Made by a program: the position numbers and the translations under genes
NCBI GenBank assembly: GCA_041664945.1
Contig: JBAYJY010000186.1
Span: 1 to 9,025, forward strand
DNA from: JBAYJY01 sp041664945
GTDB lineage: Bacteria > UBP15 > UBA6099
DNA length: 9,025 bases
Direction of reading: 5' to 3'
Notes under the pieces: model-generated
Database searches by the model: none
Told to the model about the DNA's origin: nothing
What the model saw: the letters and a program-made list of their open reading frames with translations, nothing else
Shown here: in pieces, positions 1-6,362 of the stretch
Layout of the letters: every line of letters begins with the position of its first letter
Position numbering within the stretch: position 1 is the first letter of the stretch

Positions 1-545
1 AGGAGACGTCCGATTTTATCAATACAGCAGTGAACGCGGGAGTTATCGGCAACCTCGGATTCGGAGAGTCGGTCGGCCTCGCGATAGAGGACGCTAAGTT
101 GCCCTACAGGGATAAAAGCATTCTTGCCTCAGCGGCCCGCACTGGAATTCCTGCGACGATTCACATCGCCATCGGCACGGATATCGTGCATACGCACTCA
201 TCGTTCGACGCGGCTTGCGCGGGAGAGGCCTCGCATCGCGATTTCCGCATCATGGCGAACGTCATCTCCGGCGTCGGAAACGGCGGCGTTATCATGAATG
301 TCGGCTCGGCTGTTATTCTGCCGCTGATTGTTGAAAAAAGCCTTTCTGTCGCCCGCAACCTCGGCAAAAACGTCTCGAAGTTCACAGGCGTCAATCTCGA
401 TTTCATTCAACATTACCGGTCGAACCTGAATCCTGTGAAGCGCGCCCGCGAACTGGACGGCTCAGGAATCGCCATCACCGGACACCACGAGCTTAATGTG
501 CCTCTGATCTACTGGGCGCTGAAAACCGGCGCGGACTTGAAATAA
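1..545 (+). CDS. Conserved protein of uncertain function, C-terminal part (5'-truncated by window edge)
   Basis: The frame is open from position 3 to the TAA at 543-545. Codons before the GTG at 30 read coherently (ETSDFINTAVNAGVIGN), so the gene starts outside the window and the GTG is probably not its start. About 181 residues are visible. Distinctive blocks are HIAIGTDIVHTH, GGVIMNVGSAVILP, an 'LDFIQHYRS' stretch and a final 'TGHHELNVPL'. The glycine-rich strand-turn segments and conserved His/Asp residues look like a soluble Rossmann-like enzyme. From memory this resembles a conserved family of unknown function in deltaproteobacteria and planctomycetes; I cannot name it or its reaction. 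There is no signal peptide or membrane segment in the visible part. It lies 93 bases upstream of the MoxR gene on the same strand, so the two may be cotranscribed. That the ORF is real is near certain; its function is unknown. Confidence 0.85.
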   Translation, partial: ETSDFINTAVNAGVIGNLGFGESVGLAIEDAKLPYRDKSILASAARTGIPATIHIAIGTDIVHTHSSFDAACAGEASHRDFRIMANVISGVGNGGVIMNVGSAVILPLIVEKSLSVARNLGKNVSKFTGVNLDFIQHYRSNLNPVKRARELDGSGIAITGHHELNVPLIYWALKTGADLK

Positions 546-638
546 TATCAGGACGCGATCGACAAACCCGACGGGAAGATGCGGCCGCGATAACATGAAT
601 ATTTTACGCACAAGACGAGTTATGAAAGGCAATGGCAA

Positions 639-1652
<1,014 letters not shown>

Positions 1653-1682
1653 TTTTCTCTTAGTATGTCCTGAAATATCCGA

Positions 1683-1711
1683 TTGAAACCGAAGTGAATT
1701 TGTATTATCAT
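1683..1711 (+). promoter_or_regulatory. Putative sigma70 promoter for aspS
   Basis: TTGAAA (1683-1688) and TATCAT (1706-1711) are separated by 17 bases in the 107-base AT-rich gap between the MoxR gene and aspS. The predicted transcript would begin near 1718, giving a leader of about 40 bases before the GTG of aspS. An overlapping TATTAT at 1703-1708 is a second candidate -10, but its spacing to TTGAAA is only 14. Assigned by consensus match only. Confidence 0.4.
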
Positions 1712-1759
1712 ATTTATTTGGTATTTAAGCTGTTTATGCTTTGAAAAGGAGCGGCAACC

Positions 1760-3577
1760 GTGATAGTAGAACCTTTGGGAGACTGGAAACGAACGCACAC
1801 GTGCGGAGACATGCGCGAAGCGGACATTGGAAATGACGTATGCCTGATGGGGTGGCTGAATCGAAGCCGCGATCACGGCGGCGTAATATTTATTGATTTG
1901 CGGGACCGGTACGGGATTACGCAGATAGTGTTCGACCCGTCGGCGCCGGAGTTGTTTCAGGCCGCCGAGCATCTGCGCAACGAGTATGTGCTCGCGATCA
2001 AGGGAACAGTGCGGCGGCGCCCGGAAGGCATGGAGAATCCGAAGCTCGACACCGGCATGATCGAAGTTCTGGTGAACGAGGTTAAAGTTCTCAACACGTG
2101 CGAAACGCTTCCGATAGTTGTAAGCGATGACGGCGCCGACGACGAGGAAGTCAGGTTGCGCTATCGCTATCTGGACCTGAGGCGCAAGCGGCTTCAACAC
2201 AATATTCTTTTCAGAAGCAAGGTCAACAAGATTGCCCGCGACTATCTCTCCGGGAAAGGCTTTGCGGAAATCGAGACTCCTATTCTCGCGAAATCGACTC
2301 CGGAAGGCGCGCGCGATTATCTTGTCCCCAGCCGCCTGAATCCAGGAATGTTCTATGCGCTTCCGCAGTCGCCTCAACTCTTCAAACAGGTTTTGATGGC
2401 GTCCGGGTTCGATAAATATTTCCAGATCGTTAAATGCTTCCGCGACGAGGACAGCCGCGGCGACAGGCAGCCGGAGCACACTCAGGTCGATATGGAAATG
2501 AGCTTTATCACCGAAGAGGATATTTACTCGCTGCTCGAAGGAATGATGAAGATTATCTTTAAGGAAAGTCTCGGAATTGATGTCGAGACTCCGTTCCCGC
2601 GTTACAGCTATGATGAGGTCATGCTGAAGTACGCGATCGACAAGCCGGACATGCGCTACCCGATAGAAATAACGGACGTGACTGAAGTAATACGCGGCTC
2701 CGATTTCAAGGTTTTCGAAAGCGTGATCGAGGGCGGCGGAATTATCCGGGGAATAAAGGTTCCCGGAGGCGGCGAGGCGTTTTCGAGAAAGCAGATCGAT
2801 GAACTGATTAGCTATTCTCAGAAACTCGGCTCGACCGGAATGGCATGGATGCGCGTGACCGATGCCGGAGTGGAATCGAACATCGTAAAATATTTTAACG
2901 CTGAAAAGCAGAAAGCGCTGATAGAGGCGTTTGGCGCCGTCCCTGGTGACCTGCTGACATTCCTCGCCGGACGCGAAGCCGAGTTGCTGCCGATTCTGGC
3001 GGATCTTCGCGTTCACATGGCTGAGGAACTGAAGATGGAGCCTAAGCAGCAGTTCTCGTTCTGCTGGATAACGAGTTTTCCGCTGTTCGAATGGGACCCG
3101 GCCGAGAAACGCTGGTCGCCGATGCACCACATCTTCACAATGCCGCGCGAACAGGATCTCGCGACTCTCGAATCCGACACGGGAAGCGTGAAGGGGCGAC
3201 TTTACGACCTTGTCATGAACGGCGTGGAACTCGGCAGCGGCAGCATCAGAATACACGATGTTAATCTTCAGAAAAAAGTATTTAATATAATTGGAATCGA
3301 CGAGAAAACCGCGGAGGCGCGGTTCGGATTTTTGCTGGAAGCGTTTAGATACGGAGCGCCGCCGCACGGCGGAATCGCGATAGGGATCGACAGGCTGCTT
3401 ATGTTGATGTTGGGAGAGAAAACGATCCGCGAGGTTATAGCGTTTCCGAAAACGACAAAGCGGGCGATGTGCCTGATGACCGGCGCGCCGTCGGAAGTGG
3501 ACCGGAAGGCGCTGCGCGAGGCAGGCGTTCAGTTGTACAAAGCGAAAACCGCGGTGTCGGAAGACGCCGGGGAATGA
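1760..3577 (+). CDS. aspS: Aspartyl-tRNA synthetase, bacterial type, probably non-discriminating (Asp/Asn)
   Basis: This class IIb synthetase of 605 residues charges tRNA(Asp) with aspartate in the cytoplasm. The N-terminal OB-fold anticodon-binding domain covers about 12-115. The catalytic core carries QSPQLFKQ (203-210), motif 2 FRDED (227-231) followed by RQPEHTQ (236-242), and motif 3 GGIAIGIDR (537-545, core Arg 544). The bacterial GAD insertion lies at about 290-425. In the anticodon domain, His39 in the RDHGG segment and Gly90 in RRPEG align with the His31/Gly83 pair that marks non-discriminating enzymes such as that of Pseudomonas aeruginosa; Escherichia coli has Leu and Lys there. 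I infer that it also makes Asp-tRNA(Asn) for GatCAB. The GTG start at 1760 follows AAAGGAG (1745-1751) at 8 bases. The stop is TGA. Function is certain; tRNA specificity is inferred. Confidence 0.98.
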   Translation: MIVEPLGDWKRTHTCGDMREADIGNDVCLMGWLNRSRDHGGVIFIDLRDRYGITQIVFDPSAPELFQAAEHLRNEYVLAIKGTVRRRPEGMENPKLDTGMIEVLVNEVKVLNTCETLPIVVSDDGADDEEVRLRYRYLDLRRKRLQHNILFRSKVNKIARDYLSGKGFAEIETPILAKSTPEGARDYLVPSRLNPGMFYALPQSPQLFKQVLMASGFDKYFQIVKCFRDEDSRGDRQPEHTQVDMEMSFITEEDIYSLLEGMMKIIFKESLGIDVETPFPRYSYDEVMLKYAIDKPDMRYPIEITDVTEVIRGSDFKVFESVIEGGGIIRGIKVPGGGEAFSRKQIDELISYSQKLGSTGMAWMRVTDAGVESNIVKYFNAEKQKALIEAFGAVPGDLLTFLAGREAELLPILADLRVHMAEELKMEPKQQFSFCWITSFPLFEWDPAEKRWSPMHHIFTMPREQDLATLESDTGSVKGRLYDLVMNGVELGSGSIRIHDVNLQKKVFNIIGIDEKTAEARFGFLLEAFRYGAPPHGGIAIGIDRLLMLMLGEKTIREVIAFPKTTKRAMCLMTGAPSEVDRKALREAGVQLYKAKTAVSEDAGE

Positions 3578-3629
3578 ATTGTTGAAAGCAAAACACTAAT
3601 AGATTAATAAAGGCGAGGGAGAAAAAGTC

Positions 3630-3917
3630 ATGGCAGAATGCGGAAAAGAATCATTTGCGGAACGCATCAAGAGTTTGGTTGAGGATACGGTTGACCGGAT
3701 TTCTGAAACGCTCGATGAGTTCAACCAGCAGGCCGGCGATCTGGTTAAAGACACGGCCGAGAACGAACATGTTGAAAAGGTTGTCGACAAGATAACGGAA
3801 GTTCGCAAGAACATAGCGGACGCCACCGCGGACATAATCAAAACGGTGACGGCGGCTGTCGTTGATTCCGGCGAATCAATTGCCAATCTGATCAAGACTG
3901 ATAAAGACGAAGATTGA
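3630..3917 (+). CDS. Small acidic, helical hypothetical protein (95 aa)
   Basis: The start is ATG at 3630, preceded by GAGGGAG (3615-3621) at 8 bases, a strong ribosome binding site that supports a real gene. The product has no proline, tryptophan or tyrosine, only three glycines and one cysteine (Cys4). Hydrophobic residues (V, I, L) recur every three to four positions among Asp, Glu and Lys from about 10 to 89. That pattern predicts one or two long amphipathic helices or a coiled coil. The tail is very acidic (TDKDED). There is no signal peptide and no convincing membrane span, although 67-80 is locally apolar. Such proteins can be phasin-, apolipoprotein- or LEA-like, or stress or cell-envelope accessory proteins; nothing here decides between these. 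It lies 52 bases after aspS on the same strand and may be read through from it. Confidence 0.8.
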   Translation: MAECGKESFAERIKSLVEDTVDRISETLDEFNQQAGDLVKDTAENEHVEKVVDKITEVRKNIADATADIIKTVTAAVVDSGESIANLIKTDKDED

Positions 3918-3967
3918 TCCCAACCGGCTCGAACAAATAAGGACCGGATATAAGAGGAAAAGTGAGG

Positions 3968-4005
3968 CCGGCGGGTTTTTGCGTATTCCCAAAAAATCCC
4001 GGCGG
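3968..4005 (+). other. Imperfect hairpin ahead of the EamA transporter gene
   Basis: CCGGCGGGTTTTT (3968-3980) pairs with the segment ending CCCGGCGG (3993-4005). Eleven of thirteen positions pair, with mismatches at 3971/4002 and 3976/3997, around a 12-base loop. There is no T-run after the stem, so it is not a normal terminator for the upstream small gene. It ends 11 bases before the TTG start of a gene that lacks a ribosome binding site. A role in the leader (mRNA stability or translation) is possible but unproven. Confidence 0.35.
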
Positions 4006-4016
4006 ACGCCGCTTAG

Positions 4017-4868
4017 TTGATATATATCCTTTACACATTACTTGGCGCGGCGATTGTCGCTATAGCGCAGACCGCCGGAAAACTGGCGCTTCGCGACCTG
4101 CATCCTGTCAAGGTTTGCGCGTTCCGTTTCGGGCTCGGCGCGCCTGTCTGCTATCTGCTCGGCGTCGCTCAGACGCATAATTGGAATCCCGGATTGACGA
4201 TGCATCAGTATCTGATTATTGCGTTGATCGGAGTCGGCGCATGGGGAATCGGAGCGGTTATTTTCTTCTGGGCGATGAAGATGGATTCCATGCATCGGGT
4301 TGGGACGATATCGAACTCGTTGAGCGTCTGGGTTGTCTTGATCTCCGTGTTGTTTCTCGGGGAGCCGTTTTTTCCTGCTATGATCCCGGCGCTGATACTC
4401 CTCGTTGCGGGCGCGGCGCTGCTTTCACCGCAGACTGAAGGTTCGAAACGCTGGGCGCCGGCGATCCCGATCGGCATTTTGATCTCGGTGATCTGGGCGT
4501 TATCCATCGTTATGACCAAGATCGCCGTTCACGGCGTTCCCTATCCGACATTCGTGGCTATAAAAATGGCGGGCGCAACCCTGTTTTTAATGGTATTATA
4601 CCCGTTCACGCCGACACGAGTGACAAAACACGGTTTCATTTACGGCCTGATCTCAGCGCTCACTCTTGTTGTTGGCGACACGCTCCTCATGGCAGGCGTC
4701 GACGGGCTCCCGGCATCTATATTCTCGCCGCTTTATTCGACTACTATCCCGTTCGGTTTCCTCTTCTCGGTAGCTATCATTAAGGAAAAACCTGTCCGGC
4801 GCAATTGGCTTGGAATGGCTTTAATATTCGCTGCTGCTGCTATTTGTGGTTATTACAGGCCGAAATAA
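4017..4868 (+). CDS. EamA/DMT-superfamily transporter, ten membrane helices
   Basis: The 283-residue inner-membrane protein has the two-times-five-helix layout of the drug/metabolite transporter (EamA) superfamily, which exports or imports small metabolites. Helices are visible at about 2-21, 31-51, 64-87, 94-114, 118-137, 147-169, 176-197, 207-227, 234-255 and 264-281. The 'VLFLGEP' near 111-117 after helix 4 and 'SVAIIKEKPV' after helix 9 are the two repeated EamA end motifs (usually xxFLGExL/xxLLGE), here with the second degenerate. The substrate cannot be predicted. The start is TTG at 4017, directly after an in-frame TAG (4014-4016). The next ATG would remove two helices, so TTG is preferred even though no good Shine-Dalgarno sequence precedes it. 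A start-proximal frameshift or sequencing error in the A6 run at 3991-3996 is an alternative explanation. Confidence 0.9.
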   Translation: MIYILYTLLGAAIVAIAQTAGKLALRDLHPVKVCAFRFGLGAPVCYLLGVAQTHNWNPGLTMHQYLIIALIGVGAWGIGAVIFFWAMKMDSMHRVGTISNSLSVWVVLISVLFLGEPFFPAMIPALILLVAGAALLSPQTEGSKRWAPAIPIGILISVIWALSIVMTKIAVHGVPYPTFVAIKMAGATLFLMVLYPFTPTRVTKHGFIYGLISALTLVVGDTLLMAGVDGLPASIFSPLYSTTIPFGFLFSVAIIKEKPVRRNWLGMALIFAAAAICGYYRPK

Positions 4869-4915
4869 TGAGTAATATGTAGTTAATAGGGCTTATTAGC
4901 TTACAATATGATATC

Positions 4916-4944
4916 ATGACAATACACGAGCATATTTGTATAAA
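4916..4944 (+). promoter_or_regulatory. Putative sigma70 promoter upstream of the decayed region
   Basis: ATGACA (4916-4921) and TATAAA (4939-4944) are separated by 17 bases; each differs from consensus at one position. Transcription would start near 4951, where CAACC-ACCC-GGTTG (4951-4964) forms a five-pair hairpin at the very 5' end. Downstream lie AGAAGG (4968-4973) and ATG-GTG (4974-4979). A promoter with an apparent translation start supports a former gene here. Confidence 0.45.
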
Positions 4945-4973
4945 TACGACCAACCACCCGGTTGATTAGAAGG

Positions 4974-5078
4974 ATGGTGTCATCTGATAAAGATCGAGTC
5001 GATGGACAGAAAAAGAAACAAGAAGCCAATAAATCGAGCGATCAAGTTCCGGACGAAGTCAGAAGGAGCTTTGCATGA
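4974..5078 (+). CDS. Possible small ORF or 5' remnant of a broken gene (34 aa)
   Basis: The frame runs from ATG 4974 to TGA 5076-5078, with AGAAGG directly before the ATG. If the GTG at 4977 is used, the spacing is better. The 34-residue product is highly hydrophilic (many K, D, Q, S) with no signal peptide or recognisable motif. It sits about 23 bases after a good predicted transcription start. The same frame continues past the TGA with only one more stop (TGA 5178-5180) before the recognisable C-terminal module at 5181-5441. It may therefore be the start of one decayed gene rather than an independent small protein. Support is weak either way. Confidence 0.22.
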   Translation: MVSSDKDRVDGQKKKQEANKSSDQVPDEVRRSFA

Positions 5079-5162
5079 TATGGAGCAGCCAGCCGGCGTC
5101 ATGGAGCTGACAAGCAGCAGATGGATGTCGGGAAATCAGCGGCGATTGGTTCGATAGTAGAA

Positions 5163-5190
5163 CAAAGGCGCTTCGGTTGAATCGCCTTTG
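5163..5190 (+). other. Hairpin, 8-bp perfect stem
   Basis: CAAAGGCG (5163-5170) is perfectly complementary to CGCCTTTG (5183-5190) around a 12-base loop (5171-5182) that contains the in-frame TGA at 5178-5180. No T-run follows on the + strand. On the minus strand the stem would be followed by a T-rich tail (TTTGTTCT), so a weak leftward terminator is conceivable. A second hairpin starts only two bases later. Confidence 0.4.
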
Positions 5191-5441
5191 CGGTTCCGCT
5201 TTCAAAAGGGTGGAACGCAATTGGCATTTATTTCGAGACGGAAGTTGCATGTGGAATCAACATGATATCTGAGTGTTGCGGGATGGAATTGTCGCTTTCT
5301 GAAGCTGTATCGGTGTTTGTCACTGATGGGAAACTGTTTGATTATGTCGGTGTTGGATATCAACAGCGTTTGTCTCTTGAGCCCAGGAAAGGCTATTTAA
5401 TTAGACCGAATCGAGCGTGCGTATTGCTGATTTCAAAATAA
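5181..5441 (+). pseudogene. Remnant of an exported protein: C-terminal 'KGWNxIG ... GKGYxI' module
   Basis: An 86-codon stretch is open between TGA 5178-5180 and TAA 5439-5441 but has no start codon until ATG 5262. It begins IAFAVPLSKGWNAIGIYFE, continues with a Leu/Ser/Val-rich part (MELSLSEAVSVFVTDGKLFDY) and ends LEPRKGYLIRPN before a hydrophobic finish. A 'KGWNLIG' strand at the start plus 'L.PGKGYWI' near the end is a layout I know from C-termini of secreted or surface proteins in many environmental bacteria, usually after other extracellular domains. Here nothing intact precedes it, and the frame upstream is interrupted by TGA at 5076 and 5178. I read it as the tail of a decayed exported protein. 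Alternatively ATG 5283 could start a 52-residue ORF, but it has no ribosome binding site. Resemblance is by motif memory only. Confidence 0.5.
5193..5216 (+). other. Hairpin, 10-bp stem with CAAA loop
   Basis: GTTCCGCTTT (5193-5202) pairs with AAGGGTGGAAC-type sequence (5207-5216). All ten positions pair, three as G-T wobbles, leaving a CAAA tetraloop (5203-5206). It starts 12 bases after the TGA at 5178-5180 and two bases after the preceding hairpin. It also encodes part of the VPLSKGW segment, so the pairing may be coincidental. It is listed because two stems in tandem inside decayed DNA could mark a structured RNA. Confidence 0.35.
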
Positions 5442-5631
5442 CGAGAAGTAAAAATTCTGAATAACAAAGTACGTTATAATTGTTGATGAATGGAAATAAA
5501 TTGGCCAAAAGAATGACATTATAAATACAATAACGATCAGGAGGAAACTATTTAGCGCTGAATTTTATAGGCCTATTTTGAAATGTGACAAAAAACACAT
5601 GTTCATATCAAGTAATTTTGATTTTATTTTC
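5442..5631. other. AT-rich non-coding gap with orphan signals
   Basis: No reading frame of note, tRNA or recognisable repeat is visible on either strand. A perfect TATAAT lies at 5475-5480, but there is no matching -35 at 16-18 bases, so I do not call a promoter. A strong Shine-Dalgarno sequence lies at 5539-5544 with no start codon behind it (listed separately). The last 25 bases before the promoter at 5632 are very rich in T and A and could serve as an UP element for RNA polymerase. Confidence 0.5.
5539..5544 (+). promoter_or_regulatory. Orphan Shine-Dalgarno sequence AGGAGG
   Basis: AGGAGG is a perfect anti-16S match, but the following 15 bases contain no ATG, GTG or TTG; at the ideal spacing the reading is ATT followed by TAG. 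It is most simply the relic of a lost or deleted gene start. A chance match in AT-rich DNA cannot be excluded. Confidence 0.35.
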
Positions 5632-5661
5632 TTGACACTGCAATTAGCAACATGGTATACT
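5632..5661 (+). promoter_or_regulatory. Strong sigma70 promoter for the surface-protein operon
   Basis: A perfect -35 TTGACA (5632-5637) and a -10 TATACT (5656-5661, five of six) are separated by 18 bases, after a T/A-rich upstream stretch (about 5608-5631) that may act as an UP element. The start would be near 5668. This is the best promoter match in the window. It directs transcription toward the secreted-protein gene at 5821 and its large downstream partner, with a leader of about 150 bases. Confidence 0.65.
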
Positions 5662-5694
5662 TGATGGGAAAATCATAGAACGGGCAAGTGTTAG

Positions 5695-5708
5695 GCGGCG
5701 GGGGCCGC
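5695..5708 (+). other. GC-rich leader hairpin in the 5' UTR of the surface-protein operon
   Basis: GCGGC (5695-5699), loop GGGG, GCCGC (5704-5708) is a very stable short stem about 27 bases into the predicted transcript. A T7 run follows only at 5724-5730, too far away for a standard intrinsic terminator. The rest of the leader shows no riboswitch consensus that I recognise. It may stabilise the mRNA or take part in a larger fold. Confidence 0.4.
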
Positions 5709-5714
5709 GCAGTA

Positions 5715-5813
5715 ATGGGGATATTTTTTTCGAAAATACAGAGGAATAGCCTTAATAGATTGTCTGCCAAGCCTGTTCGAAACAACACATTTGAAATACT
5801 TACACTTGAATAG
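5715..5813 (+). CDS. Possible leader ORF (32 aa) just upstream of the secreted-protein gene
   Basis: ATG 5715 opens a 32-codon frame ending with TAG 5811-5813, seven bases before the ATG at 5821. The peptide is basic with no clear motif. No Shine-Dalgarno sequence precedes it, so translation is uncertain. It is listed because the downstream gene also lacks a ribosome binding site, and termination of a leader ORF close to its ATG could allow coupled re-initiation. A chance ORF is quite possible. Confidence 0.15.
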   Translation: MGIFFSKIQRNSLNRLSAKPVRNNTFEILTLE

Positions 5814-5820
5814 ACGATTG

Positions 5821-6348
5821 ATGAAGACGAAAAACAGCCCATTCCATTCCGCAAGTTTAACTTTGCATCTCAACTTATCATCTCTATTAATATTGATAAC
5901 TATATTAATCCTTAATATGGCGATATCCTCAACTCATGCTTTTTCTCAAACAACGAAAGCAGAACCGGAAAAGATAGCGGTTTCTGCCGGTGACATTAAC
6001 ATCATAGTGACGGATGAGGACGGGAAGGCAATTGAAGGGGCGAAAATCAGATTGTTTCTGCCGGGCAAGGATGGATCGCTAAAAAAAATGCCGAACGATT
6101 TGTTCGAAATTGTTGACGGCGACAAGAACGATCAGGATAAGGAAAAAAATGGAGCGGTTCTTTTAACGGCAAAAATGGTATCGAAGTCAATCGGCAAAAA
6201 AGGCGAATACAAGCTCGAAGTTAATTTCAATAAATATGTTGAGCGCGACGAAAAAGGCGGTTATTCGGCGGACAAGCCGAATGAGATAAGCGTTATATTG
6301 AAGAAAAACATAACAAAGGAACCAACCGAAAAAAAGTCGGATAAATAA
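5821..6348 (+). CDS. Secreted protein with a carboxypeptidase-regulatory-like beta-sandwich domain (175 aa)
   Basis: From ATG 5821 the product begins with a basic N-region (MKTK), a Leu/Ile-rich core at about 17-32 and a likely signal peptidase I site after A-F-S (40-42), leaving Gln43 as the mature N-terminus. The mature part contains GDINIIVTDEDGKAIEGAK (about 57-75), the classic opening of a CarboxypepD_reg/CnaB-like beta-sandwich. Charged Lys/Asp/Glu-rich strands follow, then a basic tail (EPTEKKSDK). A TTG at 5791 would add ten residues before the signal peptide; neither start has a clear ribosome binding site, and I prefer the ATG because it gives a normal signal peptide. It is the first gene after the promoter at 5632 and is followed after 14 bases by the giant repeat protein. 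An accessory or minor surface subunit is an inference. Confidence 0.85.
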   Translation: MKTKNSPFHSASLTLHLNLSSLLILITILILNMAISSTHAFSQTTKAEPEKIAVSAGDINIIVTDEDGKAIEGAKIRLFLPGKDGSLKKMPNDLFEIVDGDKNDQDKEKNGAVLLTAKMVSKSIGKKGEYKLEVNFNKYVERDEKGGYSADKPNEISVILKKNITKEPTEKKSDK

Positions 6349-6355
6349 AGGGAGG
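6347..6355 (+). promoter_or_regulatory. Strong ribosome binding site of the giant repeat protein
   Basis: AAAGGGAGG overlaps the TAA (6346-6348) of the preceding gene and lies 7 bases before ATG 6363. The tight spacing indicates that the two genes are cotranscribed, with efficient and perhaps coupled translation of the second. It contrasts with the first gene, which has no visible ribosome binding site. Confidence 0.75.
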
Positions 6356-6362
6356 TTGTATT

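Noticed and set aside
3582..3610. Promoter TTGAAA-N17-TAATAA ahead of the 95-residue gene
   Set aside because: The predicted transcription start (about 3617) falls inside the Shine-Dalgarno sequence at 3615-3621, so the transcript would lose its ribosome binding site.
3962..4180. 72-codon + strand frame from GTG 3962
   Set aside because: It has a fair ribosome binding site but overlaps the transporter by more than 160 bases in another frame, and its product shows no coherent hydrophobic or domain pattern. Mentioned only as a clue to the transporter's start.
5178..5216. Selenocysteine (SECIS) reading of TGA 5178 with the following hairpin
   Set aside because: Hairpin spacing is roughly right, but the surrounding residues (RRFG-TGA-IAFAV) are not a redox motif, a second TGA lies upstream, and the hairpin loop lacks features I could defend. 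Decay is simpler.
5680..5720. c-di-GMP (GEMM) riboswitch suggested by GGGCAAG in the leader
   Set aside because: Only the short GGGCAA-like string matches. The conserved second half and tetraloop-receptor parts are missing.
5695..5730. Intrinsic terminator or attenuator from the GC hairpin plus T7 run
   Set aside because: The T-run begins 15 bases after the stem, too far for a normal intrinsic terminator, and no alternative antiterminator pairing was found by eye.
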